Source of the DNA: Balneolales bacterium | Lineage (GTDB): Bacteria > Bacteroidota > Rhodothermia > Balneolales > Cyclonatronaceae | DNA length: 41,765 bases | Assembly (NCBI GenBank): GCA_022565805.1 | Contig: JAIULZ010000021.1 | Location: forward strand, 1 to 41,765 | Direction of reading: 5' to 3' | Part shown: positions 19,002 to 28,663 of the stretch, one piece after another | How the letters are laid out: each line of letters starts with the position of its first letter | Position numbering within the stretch: position 1 is the first letter of the stretch | Position numbers and translations under genes: made by a program | The notes under the pieces: generated by a model | Seen by the model: the letters and a program-made list of their open reading frames with translations, nothing else | Told to the model about the DNA's origin: nothing | The model's database searches: none

Positions 19002-20321
19002 ATGAAAACCAAGCCTCCAAAAGTTTATTTACACACCCTTGGCTGTTCCAAAAATGATGTCGACTCTGAAGTCTTACTGGCACAATTTCGGGCAAACAAG
19101 TTCGATGTAGCCTCAGAAGCCGACGGTTCTGATGTCGTGGTTATTAATACCTGCGGTTTCATCGAATCTGCTAAACAGGAATCCATTGATCAAATTCTGG
19201 AAGGCGTTCGCCTCAAAGAATCCGGAAAAATTCAGCAGCTCATGGTTATGGGATGCCTTTCTGAGCGCTATGCCGATGATCTTAAAAAAGACATTCCGGA
19301 GGTAGACGCTTACTTTGGCTCGCATCACCTGCAGGATATCCTTAAAGCGCTTGGTGGAGAGTACAAACATGAGCTTATTGGTGAGCGGTCGCTAACTACG
19401 CCTTCACATTTTGCATATCTCAAAATTTCTGAGGGTTGCGATAACCCCTGTTCGTTTTGCGCAATTCCTATTATGCGGGGCGGCCATAAGTCGAAACCGA
19501 TGGAAGAGCTTCTGCTCGAAGCCAGACTACTTCGCGAAAAAGGAGTAAAAGAGCTTATTTTGATTGGTCAGGATTTAACCTATTACGGCCTCGACCGCTA
19601 CGGCAAACGCTGTCTTGATGAGCTTCTGATGCGACTTTCGGATCTGGACTTCACCTGGATTCGCCTGCTTTATGCCTATCCGGCGAAATTTCCGGTTGAA
19701 ATCCTGCCGGTAATCCGCGATCGTGAAAACATCTGCAACTATCTGGATATGCCTATTCAGCATACTTCTACCCGGGTGTTAAAGTCGATGCGCCGCGGAG
19801 TTACCGAAAACAGGCTACGCGATCTTATCGGGCTCATTCGCAGCGAGGTGCCGGGTATTCGCCTTCGCACAACGTTTATTGTTGGCTATCCGGAAGAAAC
19901 CAGAGAAGAATTTGAGTCCCTTCTTACTTTTATGGAAGATATTCGCTTTAACCGGGTTGGCGTTTTCCCTTATTCGCAGGAAGATGATACCTTCGCCTAT
20001 AGCCTGGGCGACCCGATTACAGAAAAAGAAAAGATGCGCCGGGTTAAAAAAGTAATGGAGCTGCAGGAAGATATATCCATGGATCACAACATGATGCTCA
20101 TTGGTAAGCAGCTACCCATTCTGATAGACCGTATTGAAGACGGAACCGCATTTGGAAGAACCGAATTTGACTGCCCCGAGGTAGATAACGAGTTTATAGT
20201 ACAGGCTGCATCGCCGGAATTTAATACCTCTGAACTGCGAACCGGCGCCTTTTATCTTGCCGAAGTTACCGATGTAGAGCCTCATGATGTGTTTGGCACC
20301 ATTTTAAAACGTCTTTCCTGA
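19002..20321 (+). CDS. rimO: Ribosomal protein S12 methylthiotransferase RimO
   Basis: Radical-SAM enzyme that adds a methylthio group to the conserved Asp of ribosomal protein S12. Its 439 residues carry the N-terminal MTTase domain with auxiliary cluster cysteines Cys15 (HTLGCSKN), Cys51 (INTCGF) and Cys85 (VMGCLSERY). The radical-SAM triad is Cys146, Cys150 and Cys153 in SEGCDNPCSFCAIP. A TRAM domain is at the C-terminus (about 370-439). The HTLGCSKNxVDSE opening and the IPIMRGGHKSK context favour RimO over MiaB. It begins 76 nt after tatC, possibly in the same transcript. Confidence 0.97.
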   Translation: MKTKPPKVYLHTLGCSKNDVDSEVLLAQFRANKFDVASEADGSDVVVINTCGFIESAKQESIDQILEGVRLKESGKIQQLMVMGCLSERYADDLKKDIPEVDAYFGSHHLQDILKALGGEYKHELIGERSLTTPSHFAYLKISEGCDNPCSFCAIPIMRGGHKSKPMEELLLEARLLREKGVKELILIGQDLTYYGLDRYGKRCLDELLMRLSDLDFTWIRLLYAYPAKFPVEILPVIRDRENICNYLDMPIQHTSTRVLKSMRRGVTENRLRDLIGLIRSEVPGIRLRTTFIVGYPEETREEFESLLTFMEDIRFNRVGVFPYSQEDDTFAYSLGDPITEKEKMRRVKKVMELQEDISMDHNMMLIGKQLPILIDRIEDGTAFGRTEFDCPEVDNEFIVQAASPEFNTSELRTGAFYLAEVTDVEPHDVFGTILKRLS

Positions 20322-20431
20322 TACCCAACACCGTTCAGTATTTACCTAACTTAAACCAAGCCCGAAAAAAAACGATTAAGCTGTATACAACAGCTTTCTA
20401 TTTATACGTTTACAGATTCGTGCTTTTTACT

Positions 20432-20439
20432 TATTTTTG
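20432..20439 (+). promoter_or_regulatory. Possible Bacteroidota-type -7 promoter element
   Basis: TATTTTTG fits the TAnnTTTG element of Bacteroidota primary-sigma promoters and lies 30 nt before the start of the FKBP-like lipoprotein gene. No clear -33 TTTG was found at the right distance, so support is limited. Confidence 0.25.
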
Positions 20440-20468
20440 AAAGCTGTAACCATCACAGCAAATTTTCT

Positions 20469-20996
20469 ATGACCATTTTCTCAAAAACAACCGCTGCTTT
20501 TTTTGCCATTCTCGCTTTTCTGCTCATCGCTGTATCAGCTTGTGAAGATACCCGCCGTGGCCCCGATTTCAGTTTAGTACCAGATCCCATAAGCCTGACT
20601 GGCCTAACACCCGATACCACTTTGCCAAACGGTGTTGTAATTTACATCATACAGGAAGGTGATCCCGGTTTTGGCCCGCTAACTATCCGCGACCGTGCTC
20701 TGATGCGCTATTCCATTTGGAGAGAAAACGGACGCGGACGCGTGCTTGACAGCTCTTATCAAGGCCGTTTTGCCGATCCTGTTATTGTAGACATTTTAAA
20801 CCTTGAGATTGGCGCGGGTATAAATATTATTACCGGCGGGTATTTCCGTGGTATGGTTAACGGTATGTTGCCGGCACCTCTTTCTGCGCCCGAAAATACG
20901 GTTGGAGAAATTCGCGCAGCCTTGGTGCCTCCTTCCCTCACGCAGTTTTCCGATACCCTGCGTTACGATGTTGAGCTGTTCTCTATACTCGATTAA
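20469..20996 (+). CDS. Small lipoprotein with a degenerate FKBP-like domain
   Basis: Lipoprotein of 175 residues with lipobox AVSAC (Cys25). The mature part has the order of an FKBP-type peptidyl-prolyl isomerase domain: LPNGVVIYIIQEGDPG, RDRALMRYSIWRENGRG, VLDSSYQGRFADP, then GGYFRGMVNGMLP, corresponding to the family's G-x-x-Y-x-V-x-x-G, V-x-V-x-Y-x-G, F-D-S-S and G-x-x-x-G-L-x-x-M elements. Many canonical residues (for example the Trp of the binding floor and the AYG/IP segment) are missing, so activity is doubtful. It follows rimO by 147 nt with its own possible promoter. Alternatively an unrelated beta-rich lipoprotein; the fold call is inference. Confidence 0.6.
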   Translation: MTIFSKTTAAFFAILAFLLIAVSACEDTRRGPDFSLVPDPISLTGLTPDTTLPNGVVIYIIQEGDPGFGPLTIRDRALMRYSIWRENGRGRVLDSSYQGRFADPVIVDILNLEIGAGINIITGGYFRGMVNGMLPAPLSAPENTVGEIRAALVPPSLTQFSDTLRYDVELFSILD

Positions 20997-21032
20997 CGAA
21001 CTTAGCCACACAAGTTAGCGATTAAAATATGT

Positions 21033-21066
21033 ACGAATTGGGTCCCACCTCCGGGAACCAATTCGT
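21033..21066. terminator. Long inverted repeat between convergent genes
   Basis: Arms 21033-21046 and 21053-21066 form a 14-bp stem with one mismatch and a 6-nt loop. It lies 37 nt past the FKBP-like gene stop and 250 nt past the alr stop on the other strand. There is no proper T-tract on either side, so it may be a processing/stability hairpin rather than an intrinsic terminator. Confidence 0.45.
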
Positions 21067-21315
21067 TACCATATGCGCGGTACTTTTCTACAGCTTTGCT
21101 TTGTATATAATCTCGCATTGCATCATTTAGGAGAGACTTTTTATCCGGCAAATTGCTAAGTTCAATAACCGCTATCAGAAGTATTTAAGAAGAATGCCAT
21201 GAAGTTTTCTCTCTAATATAATGGCATACCATGCAGGAATAAGTCAATCTGATAACGGGTAATACCAACCTCCGACCTAATAAAAAAACTCAACACTCAT
21301 CACCCAAAAATCTCC

Positions 21316-22431
21316 TTAAGCTCTCCCTGTTACTGTATGCCGGTCTATCTTGGGATGAATACCACAGATAATTTCGTAGGTTATGGTGCCCAGCATTTCT
21401 GCCCATTGATCTGCTGTCATCGCATCCGGACCTAAAATAGTTACTTGTTGCCCTGTTGGTACGGGCTTTTCGCTCCATAGCATGGTATAATCCATAGTAA
21501 TATTACCCACCTGCTTAAGCATTTCCCCACCTGTTTTCATATAAATGCGGTTACTTAGCCCTCGACGAAGTCCGTCTGCATAGCCTACCGGAATAACCAC
21601 AAGCCAGCCATCTTTATCTGCAGTGTAGGTTGCATCGTAGCTAATTGTTTCCCCCTTTCTTAAACGCTTGCAAGCCACAACTGTCGATTTCCAGCTTAGC
21701 ACCGGCTTTAAATCCTTCAGCGCATCAGGAAACTGCTTACCGGGTGCATACCCATACAGCGATATCCCGAAACGAACCATTGAAAACCGGGCCTCAGGGT
21801 AATGCATCATCCCGCCAGAATTACTGGCATGAATAACTTTCGATTGCGACCAGCTTCCCATCTCATCTAACAAAGAGTTAAAACGAGAGAGCTGATCCGC
21901 TGTTTTAGCGGTTGAGGGCTCGTCTGCTGTCGCAAAATGGGTCATAATGCCAGAGGGTCGCAGCTTTTTCTTTTCTAGCACTTTTTTAATTTCGGGCCAG
22001 TCTGCCGGTTCGAAGCCAAGGCGCCCCATCCCCGTATCAAACTCAAGGTGAAATGATACAGCCGGGCTCATTAGTTGTAACTCCTCAAAAGAACCGGCCA
22101 CCGCTACAATATTAAAGGCCTTATAATCTGAGAGCGCCGACTTTCGGACCGGCGCAAATACAAGCAACGGCATTATTACACCAGCTTTTCGTATCGTAAC
22201 AGCCTCTTCTACCGTTGCAACTCCTAATGCGGTAATCTTACCCGATAATGCACGTGCAATAAGCACTGAGTCGTGGCCATACGCATTGGCTTTCACAACT
22301 GCCATCGTTTTAACACCCGGACCGGTTACTTCCTTAATCCGTTTCAGGTTGGCATCGAGGGTGTCGAGATTTATTTCTACAAATGATGTGCTTTCGCTTT
22401 TCTTTGTAATTGTTGTGGAGCTTACTACCAT
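21316..22431 (-). CDS. alr: Alanine racemase
   Basis: PLP-dependent racemase supplying D-alanine for peptidoglycan. Length 371 residues, typical. The PLP lysine is Lys47 in VVKANAYGHD and the opposing catalytic base is Tyr265 in ISYDATYTA. Other family blocks seen are FHLEFDTGMGRLGF, IMTHFATAD, ASNSGGMMH, RFGISLYGY and IPVGYADGLRR. The first ten residues (MVVSSTTITK) are a polar extension before the conserved FVEINLDTLDAN. The gene stands alone between intergenic regions of about 320 and 600 nt. It is a single-domain enzyme, not the MurF-Alr fusion found in some Bacteroidota. Confidence 0.96.
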   Translation of the reverse strand: MVVSSTTITKKSESTSFVEINLDTLDANLKRIKEVTGPGVKTMAVVKANAYGHDSVLIARALSGKITALGVATVEEAVTIRKAGVIMPLLVFAPVRKSALSDYKAFNIVAVAGSFEELQLMSPAVSFHLEFDTGMGRLGFEPADWPEIKKVLEKKKLRPSGIMTHFATADEPSTAKTADQLSRFNSLLDEMGSWSQSKVIHASNSGGMMHYPEARFSMVRFGISLYGYAPGKQFPDALKDLKPVLSWKSTVVACKRLRKGETISYDATYTADKDGWLVVIPVGYADGLRRGLSNRIYMKTGGEMLKQVGNITMDYTMLWSEKPVPTGQQVTILGPDAMTADQWAEMLGTITYEIICGIHPKIDRHTVTGRA

Positions 22432-23035
22432 ACGTAATGTTCAATAATAGACGACAAGTGTATAATCCTGAAAATGGGCACACAAAATAATATTAAAGAC
22501 TTTCTGCATGCTTGATTCTTGATCTATGCTCAGCACCTAATCAATAAAATGGCTTTACAAAGCATTCTTAATATACAGTCAAATACAGGTCGAAATGAAA
22601 GCTTTTGTTTAAATAGTTACCTTGAACGGATGGTTTACCAGTTAATCAAGGTCTTTGAAAATAAATCAGCAATGTCAGGAAAAAGAATACAAACACATTC
22701 TTCATTAGTAAATCTATTGATATTCTATAACCAAATTGCTCAGTAAATACCCAGCTAAGTCTTTTAGCCCTATCCCGACATTTAGTTATTCCTGTTTCCA
22801 GCAATATTTAATATTCACTATGATGTTTAAGTTGCCTTGATTATTCTGGGTGTACTAAAACTACCCATATTTAAAAACCAATGCCTTTCTGGCGTAGTTC
22901 AATTTCTATCGATAAAAAAGATCGGCCTTAGGGATGAGTCAGAACCCGGGAATTTAGCAGATACGCGAATAATGGGCTCCATTGTTAAGCTTACCTAAAA
23001 CTCGGGATAATTAAGGCATATTCGCTAAAAACACC
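22432..23035. other. Gene-free region between alr and the M50 protease gene
   Basis: About 600 bases. A 75-codon plus-strand frame at 22519-22746 starts with TTG, lacks a ribosome site and resembles nothing known, so it is not called. No strong hairpin or tRNA was seen. The alr promoter should be within the first 150 bases. Confidence 0.45.
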
Positions 23036-24184
23036 TTATGCATTAGGCCAGGCTGTTTCCTGAGTATCTAAATAGCCAAAATGTTTCTTTTCTTTGAGGA
23101 AATCTCTAAGCTGTTTACTCTGATGCATCCAAAACCGAAGTTCTCTTGCGTCGGTCATACCGATTAGATTCTGTCCGCAGTAAACCGGAATCCATTCAGC
23201 GTTATAGGTTAGTGATTTTTCCCAGGTTTCTTTTTGCTCTATATCTATATAATCTCCCGATATAGCTGAACGAATAGTACCCGGATCAACACAGAACGTT
23301 TCTAATTGAACTTTCTTACCATCTATAACCTGCAACACACCATTTTGATCTGAGACCGGAAAAATACAGCGTTCCATAACTTTATCGCGGGTGCCTATCA
23401 TACGCCTTATCATCTCCTCTGTACCCTCTTTTTCTTCTACAAAGTGGATGAGATCGCGTGGATTCGGGGCATAGGTGAGCTCATATCTGCCAGAGTGGTA
23501 CGTATAAAGCAGGTAAAGACCTAAAACTCCGCCAATCATAGCGTAGCCCTTTTCAAGAAAAAAATAATCTACCATTGCACCTATAAGCAAAAGCCCGACC
23601 ATGCTGCTTCCTGCTTTCCGGGTAAGGCGCGATGCTTCTATAAAATTCCCTTGAATACCCCACAAAACAGACCGAAGTATACGCCCGCCGTCGAGTGGAA
23701 AAATAGGCAGCAGGTTAAAGACACCTATCAGTAAATTAATTAGGGCGATAAAACGAAAAAGATTATAAGGCAGGTGAGAGGGCGTAAGAATCTGAGCATA
23801 AATTACCCAGGACAAAAAAGCCAGCGCAAAGGAGGCCAGCGGGCCCGCTACTGCAATCCAGAATTCTTGCCTGGCATAGTGCGGACGGTGCTGCAGCTCG
23901 GCCATCCCACCGAACAAAAATAAATGTATTCGCTCAATGGGTATATGCAGCTTTTTAGCCGTATAGCTGTGGCCCAGCTCATGCACAATTATGGAAAGCG
24001 TTATTAATACCGCCGTTATTCCACCCAGCATCCAATATTGCCAGCTGTTTTCCAGATACATTACTTCCGGATAATAGCGATGGCTTAGCGCCCATGCCAT
24101 CACAATAAGCACAAGCGGCAACAGTGGATCAAGCGTAAGCCGAAGCCTATCAAATGAAATATTTCTGTTTTTAAAACGCATCAT
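23036..24184 (-). CDS. Site-2-protease-like membrane metalloprotease (M50 family)
   Basis: Intramembrane zinc metalloprotease of 382 residues. The zinc motif HELGH (68-72) lies in transmembrane helix 2 and the third ligand is Asp165 in NLLPIFPLDGGR, both intact. Four to six hydrophobic segments cover about residues 18-230. Unlike RseP it has no PDZ domain; instead the last 150 residues look like a degenerate pair of CBS modules (VMERCIFPVSDQNGVLQVI, WIPVYCGQNLIGMTDAREL), matching the Rip/SpoIVFB-like M50B group with CBS tails. The substrate is unknown; regulated intramembrane proteolysis of anti-sigma factors is the usual role. Two consecutive ATG codons make the start uncertain by one residue. 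It lies 87 nt after the FAD oxidoreductase gene. Confidence 0.9.
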   Translation of the reverse strand: MMRFKNRNISFDRLRLTLDPLLPLVLIVMAWALSHRYYPEVMYLENSWQYWMLGGITAVLITLSIIVHELGHSYTAKKLHIPIERIHLFLFGGMAELQHRPHYARQEFWIAVAGPLASFALAFLSWVIYAQILTPSHLPYNLFRFIALINLLIGVFNLLPIFPLDGGRILRSVLWGIQGNFIEASRLTRKAGSSMVGLLLIGAMVDYFFLEKGYAMIGGVLGLYLLYTYHSGRYELTYAPNPRDLIHFVEEKEGTEEMIRRMIGTRDKVMERCIFPVSDQNGVLQVIDGKKVQLETFCVDPGTIRSAISGDYIDIEQKETWEKSLTYNAEWIPVYCGQNLIGMTDARELRFWMHQSKQLRDFLKEKKHFGYLDTQETAWPNA

Positions 24185-24271
24185 ACAGGCGCAACGGAGT
24201 TTTATTACCCATATACATTGGATTAATGATCTTCTCTCTCAACAAAATTAAATATGTAGAGAAGCCTGCCA

Positions 24272-25882
24272 TCACAAAGAAAACCACCGTTTCTTCTTTA
24301 ATGCTTTAAGCACAACATGCGCAGCATTGTAACCTGCAGCCGCAAAAACGCCGCCACCGGGATGACAGGAAGCGCTCGATAAAAACAGATTTTTTACCGG
24401 AGTTTCGTACCTGCTAAGCTCCGGCGTGGGCCGGAACATAAACATTTGGTCGAAGCTCATTTCTACGTGCATTACATTGCCTTTTAATAAGCCGTGCTTA
24501 CGCTCTATATCGAGCGGAGTCTGTATATACCAGTCTATGCGTTTATCTTTCATATTAGGCGCATACTTTTCTACGACATTATAAATTTTTTCTGCTTCCT
24601 GCTCCTTAATATCGTCCCAGCGCAATCCCTGCTGCATTGTGTAAGGATGCCATTGGGCCCAAAGGAAAAGCGTGTGCGCACCTTCATCGCAAAGAGAAGG
24701 GTCAATTTTAGAGAAGGTCATAGCAACTACGGCCGGTTCGTCGGGCGGCAGTCCTTTGTAGTAATTGCCGATAGCACGTTTCATATAATCCATATCCGGG
24801 CAAAGAAGCTGTAAACCATTATGAATATGGGGATCTTGAGGGGCGCTTTCGTAGACGGGAAGTTCTTTAACGGCACATCGCAATACCATCCCAAAACCAT
24901 TTCCTACGTTAATGTTGCGCACGCTTTGTACAGTATTTTCGGGCAGATGATCAGACCCGACCATATCCAGCATTGTCGTTTGCACATGGGCATTAGAAAC
25001 CACAGCTTTTGCACGAATTTCCTGACCGTCCAGAAGCCTCACACCACAAGCGGTACCGTTCGATACTATTATTTTTGCGACCGGAGCATTGGCGCGCACC
25101 TCCCCGCCATGTGCTTCCAGCATCTTAGCCATTGCCTGTGTTAACATGCCGCTGCCGCCCTTAGGCCGCTTGCCACCACTTTGGTGAAGCATAGCCTGCC
25201 AGCCTACAAACGGGCCTGTAGCAGATTGATCGGGCGGCGGGCCCGACTGTGCCGCCATCCAGATCAGAGCAGTTTTAACATGCTCGTTTTCAAAATATTT
25301 ATTCACTACCTGCTCGTAGCTGGCAAAAATCTGCTGAAGACCGTTAAGCTGATCGCCCTTTGCGAACATACTGCCGTCCCGAACTTGTCCGCGGGCCATT
25401 TCAGAAAAAACATTTCCAGCAGTAGGTGGCACAAGAAATGTACGCAGCACGCCCCGGTTAATTCTGGTCCAGAATTCAATAAACTCTTTGTAAGACCGCG
25501 CATCCTTTACCGAAACCTGCGCTATAGACTCCATCGTTTTTTCCACACTTCGATGAAAATGAATCACTTTTTGCTCCCCAAGTACAGGAAACGACATAAA
25601 GGGATCCATTTCGATATATTCAAGGCCGTAATCATTAAGCTTCAGATCGGCAATAACCGGCGTTTGATGAATCATAAAATGGGCCGATGAGCCAACATCC
25701 ATGCGAAAACCCGAAGGATACGCCTCTGATTTGAACATTGTTTCGGTACATACTGCTCCTCCAATAGTATCCCTGCGCTCCAGAACCAGCACCTTATGCC
25801 CCGCTTTCGCCAAATAGCAGGCAGCGGTTAAACCATTATGGCCGGAGCCTATGACAATAATATCGTATGAGTTATCTGGCAT
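24272..25882 (-). CDS. Phytoene-desaturase-like FAD-dependent oxidoreductase
   Basis: NAD(P)/FAD-binding amine-oxidase/carotenoid-desaturase-fold protein of 536 residues. The N-terminal dinucleotide motif DIIVIGSGHNGLTAACYLAK and the acidic ribose-binding LVLERRDTIGGAV are intact. The second FAD contact is at the C-terminus (LSSASCHPGGGVFAAAGYNAA). These features and length fit the CrtI-related family annotated as phytoene desaturase or PYROXD2-like. No phytoene synthase or other carotenoid gene is nearby, so a carotenoid role should not be assumed. The M50 gene follows on the same strand after 87 nt. A purine-rich AAAGAAAAGA precedes the start. Confidence 0.85.
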   Translation of the reverse strand: MPDNSYDIIVIGSGHNGLTAACYLAKAGHKVLVLERRDTIGGAVCTETMFKSEAYPSGFRMDVGSSAHFMIHQTPVIADLKLNDYGLEYIEMDPFMSFPVLGEQKVIHFHRSVEKTMESIAQVSVKDARSYKEFIEFWTRINRGVLRTFLVPPTAGNVFSEMARGQVRDGSMFAKGDQLNGLQQIFASYEQVVNKYFENEHVKTALIWMAAQSGPPPDQSATGPFVGWQAMLHQSGGKRPKGGSGMLTQAMAKMLEAHGGEVRANAPVAKIIVSNGTACGVRLLDGQEIRAKAVVSNAHVQTTMLDMVGSDHLPENTVQSVRNINVGNGFGMVLRCAVKELPVYESAPQDPHIHNGLQLLCPDMDYMKRAIGNYYKGLPPDEPAVVAMTFSKIDPSLCDEGAHTLFLWAQWHPYTMQQGLRWDDIKEQEAEKIYNVVEKYAPNMKDKRIDWYIQTPLDIERKHGLLKGNVMHVEMSFDQMFMFRPTPELSRYETPVKNLFLSSASCHPGGGVFAAAGYNAAHVVLKALKKKRWFSL

Positions 25883-26025
25883 ATTCTTTTCTTTGATATA
25901 TAAAACGTGTTTGAAGAAAGCGCGGGTAATTTGCAGTACAAAAATAAGGCCCGAATTTACGTAAAACTTAGATAAAGGCTTTGCAAAATCGATCTTTCAA
26001 TTATATTTACCTGAATTTTTAAACA

Positions 26026-26041
26026 GCACTTTTAAAAGTGC
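26026..26041. promoter_or_regulatory. Perfect 16-bp palindrome
   Basis: GCACTTTTAAAAGTGC is self-complementary over all 16 bases, with no spacer. Such a site suits a dimeric DNA-binding protein. It lies about 145 nt upstream of the oxidoreductase start and 600 nt upstream of sppA. Confidence 0.35.
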
Positions 26042-26051
26042 CGTTGCATTA

Positions 26052-26071
26052 TTTTCCGGGAATCCGGAAAA
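26052..26071. other. Hairpin TTTTCCGG/CCGGAAAA
   Basis: Eight-base perfect arms (26052-26059 and 26064-26071) around a GAAT loop, ten bases from the palindrome at 26026. It resembles a short bidirectional terminator in shape, but no gene ends nearby. Confidence 0.35.
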
Positions 26072-26644
26072 ATCATAAAGCTCTTACATACTTGCTACAA
26101 GACAAGCTCCTGCAGGCGTAAAAGAGGGTTTATTATTACGAAAAATTCGGATCCTCATAATTGAGTTTTCAGGATGATGATTTCTTCCCCTAAAATAACA
26201 TCAGGGCCGCGAAATTATCTTTAATTGTATTTTCAACCAAACGATAATCCGGGCTGAACCATTTATGGGAGTTGTTTATTCTCTTTAAACCATTTGCAAA
26301 AGCGTCGGTAACTAAACTTTTTATTTGCTTCAACGTAGAATCAAATGCTCCTTTTTTACGATGCATTTATCCTTAATTTAGGCCAGCCCAGCCGGTGAAC
26401 ATCCTCATTTTTTTGCTACAGCAAAAGAAAAGGAATCCGAAAAAGCCGGTCATCATTATATTAATTAACGATTCACTGAAAGTCCTGATATTCGTCTTAT
26501 TTTACAGTTCAAAGCTTTCTTAAGCATAGTAGAAGCCCACAGAAATGCGCAGTTTCTGTTACGCTATGTTTTCTTAAGCAAGGCGCTAAAACCGGATATC
26601 AAAACTTTCTTACACTTTCCAGGATACTAAACCTACTACCATCC

Positions 26645-28435
26645 ATGATTGATTTTATCAAACAGATTTTCGCCTCAGCAATCGGGTTTCTGCTTGTATT
26701 TGTTGTTTTTTTCTTTTTTCTGTTCATCTTATTCGTGAGTGCCTCGAGTGATCCGGAGCCTAGCGTTCGGGATAACTCTGTGCTTTATATAAAAGCCAGC
26801 GGCCTTATACCGGAAAGAACCAGCAACGACCCGTTTGAAGAACTATTAAGCGGCTTGCACCCTGCAAGTACTTCACTGCAGGCCTTTGATCGCAATTTAA
26901 GAAAAGCCGCCTCAGACGACCGTATTGACGGCATTTTACTTGAAGTTGATATGCTGCAGACCTCATGGCCGGTTTTACAGCATATGAGGCGTGCTATTAC
27001 ACAGTTCAGAGAAGATTCCGGCAAATTCGTATTTGCCACAACTAATGATCTTGGTCTAAACGAACAGGGATATTACCTTGCTACCGCTGCCGACAGCATT
27101 TTCGCACCCGGCAACAGCCTTATGCTTATGGATGGCTTTGTTATTGAGGGAGTTTTCTTCGAAAATTCGCTTTCTAAACTGGGCGTTAACGTGCAGGTTG
27201 TTAATCGTGGCGCGTACAAATCGGCCGGAGATTCTTTCCAGAGAACATCTTTTACAGACGAAGACCGTGAACAGCTTACAGCCATTTTCGAAACCATAGT
27301 TGATGAGTTTGAAGATGCCGTTGCAAAACGCACCGGAATGAGCAGAGAAGAATTAACTGAGATGCTTAATCAGCCACCGCGCCTCGATATCGAATACTAT
27401 GCCGAACGTGGTCTCATTGATGAGATTATTACCCGTAGCGAGCTCGAAAAAAGAATCAAAGCCCGCACCGGCATTCGTGAAAGTCAATCGGTTCGTTTTA
27501 TCAATAACCGCACTTACTCCGGCGTTTCGGAGCGCTCTGCTGGCTTACCACGACCGGCCAGAGAAGCCATTGCCGTAATCTATGCCGACGGGCCTATTAT
27601 GCCGTCAACAGGTTCTGCAAGCCCTCTGAGCACAGATAACACGATTAGCGCTACCTCTTTCCGCAGATCTCTCGACCGCGCGCTTAATGATTCGAATGTA
27701 AAGGCCATCGTGGTTCGTATTAACAGCCCCGGCGGAGCAGCATCCACATCGGATGCGATCTGGGAAATGCTGCAGGAAGCCCGCGAAAAGAAGCCTGTAA
27801 TTGCCTCTATGGCCAACGTCGCAGCTTCGGGCGGATATTACATTGCTATGGGTGCCGACGAGATTGTAGCTGACAGAACCACCATAACCGGTTCAATTGG
27901 TGTTATTGGCCTTAATGCAGACGCAAGTGAGTTGCTCACCGACAAAATGGGGCTGGAATTCGATGAAATCCGCTTCCACCGCAACGCCAACTGGCTGAGC
28001 GCAAATAAGCCAATGACAAACGATCAACTACAGGCATTTAACCAGTTTATCGATATTGCTTACAAAGCTTTTGTTAACCGCGTTGCTGAAAGTCGAAATA
28101 TGACCTTCGATGAAATAGACGCCATTGCTCAGGGCCGCGTCTGGTCTGGTCAGGATGCATTGGAGATCGGGCTTGTGGATCATCTTGGCGGTCTAGAGAC
28201 AGCTCTTCGGGTTGCTGCAGAGCGCGCCGATCTGCAAGAGTACAGCATTCGTGAACTTCCTGCTATTCCGGGTTTGCTTGAGCGTCTGCTAAGTTCGCCA
28301 CAGGCTATGGTACAGTCTTTTGCAAAAAGCAATATTCCTGCCTATGAAGAAATTAACACCATGAAAATGATGATAAGCGAGCCTTCACGTCCTCAGGTTT
28401 GGGCCATGATGCCTTATTTTATTGAAGTACGGTAG
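26645..28435 (+). CDS. sppA: Signal peptide peptidase SppA, 67-kDa type
   Basis: Membrane-bound Ser-Lys protease degrading leftover signal peptides. Length 596 residues, matching the long E. coli-type SppA with two tandem ClpP-like domains. A single N-terminal transmembrane segment (about 12-33) anchors it. The catalytic Lys192 is in NRGAYKSAGD of the N-terminal domain and Ser395 in NVAASGGYYIAMGAD of the C-terminal domain, the expected split dyad. RINSPGGAAST and TGSIGVIG are also canonical. It is monocistronic, sharing a bidirectional terminator with rho. Confidence 0.97.
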   Translation: MIDFIKQIFASAIGFLLVFVVFFFFLFILFVSASSDPEPSVRDNSVLYIKASGLIPERTSNDPFEELLSGLHPASTSLQAFDRNLRKAASDDRIDGILLEVDMLQTSWPVLQHMRRAITQFREDSGKFVFATTNDLGLNEQGYYLATAADSIFAPGNSLMLMDGFVIEGVFFENSLSKLGVNVQVVNRGAYKSAGDSFQRTSFTDEDREQLTAIFETIVDEFEDAVAKRTGMSREELTEMLNQPPRLDIEYYAERGLIDEIITRSELEKRIKARTGIRESQSVRFINNRTYSGVSERSAGLPRPAREAIAVIYADGPIMPSTGSASPLSTDNTISATSFRRSLDRALNDSNVKAIVVRINSPGGAASTSDAIWEMLQEAREKKPVIASMANVAASGGYYIAMGADEIVADRTTITGSIGVIGLNADASELLTDKMGLEFDEIRFHRNANWLSANKPMTNDQLQAFNQFIDIAYKAFVNRVAESRNMTFDEIDAIAQGRVWSGQDALEIGLVDHLGGLETALRVAAERADLQEYSIRELPAIPGLLERLLSSPQAMVQSFAKSNIPAYEEINTMKMMISEPSRPQVWAMMPYFIEVR

Positions 28436-28560
28436 CTGTAATTTCCGATTCGGGATATTACAATTACCAAGACACCAATTTAATGTGTAAAAGGCTTTGA
28501 AAAACCAGATTCGAAGAAACACGACATCGAAATTTGACAAAACCTTTATTTAACGGAATA

Positions 28561-28602
28561 AAAAAGCCCCGTGATTCGTACCTGAACCACGGGGCTTTTT
28601 TT
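28561..28602. terminator. Strong bidirectional terminator shared by sppA and rho
   Basis: A 13-bp perfect stem (28561-28573 with 28588-28600, arm AAAAAGCCCCGTG) around 14 nt, flanked by A- and T-runs so that it works on both strands. It lies 125 nt past the sppA stop and 60 nt past the rho stop. Confidence 0.9.
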
Positions 28603-28663
28603 ATAAAGAATTAACCAATTGTTTCTCAAGTGAAACGCCCGGATACGGAAAGCTAGTCCCGAC

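Larger units (their letters stand above)
25883..26644. other. Divergent gene-free region upstream of sppA
   Basis: About 760 bases between the divergent FAD-oxidoreductase and sppA genes. No gene or tRNA was recognised. It contains a 16-bp perfect palindrome at 26026-26041 and a hairpin at 26052-26071, listed separately. The rest is AT-rich without evident structure. Confidence 0.5.

Noticed and set aside
22519-22746. 75-codon plus-strand frame between alr and the M50 gene
   Set aside because: TTG start, no ribosome site, no hydrophobic or domain pattern; length is within chance for AT-rich DNA.
24272-25882. Carotenoid pathway assignment for the FAD oxidoreductase
   Set aside because: Only the fold is supported; no carotenoid genes are nearby and the family includes non-carotenoid members.
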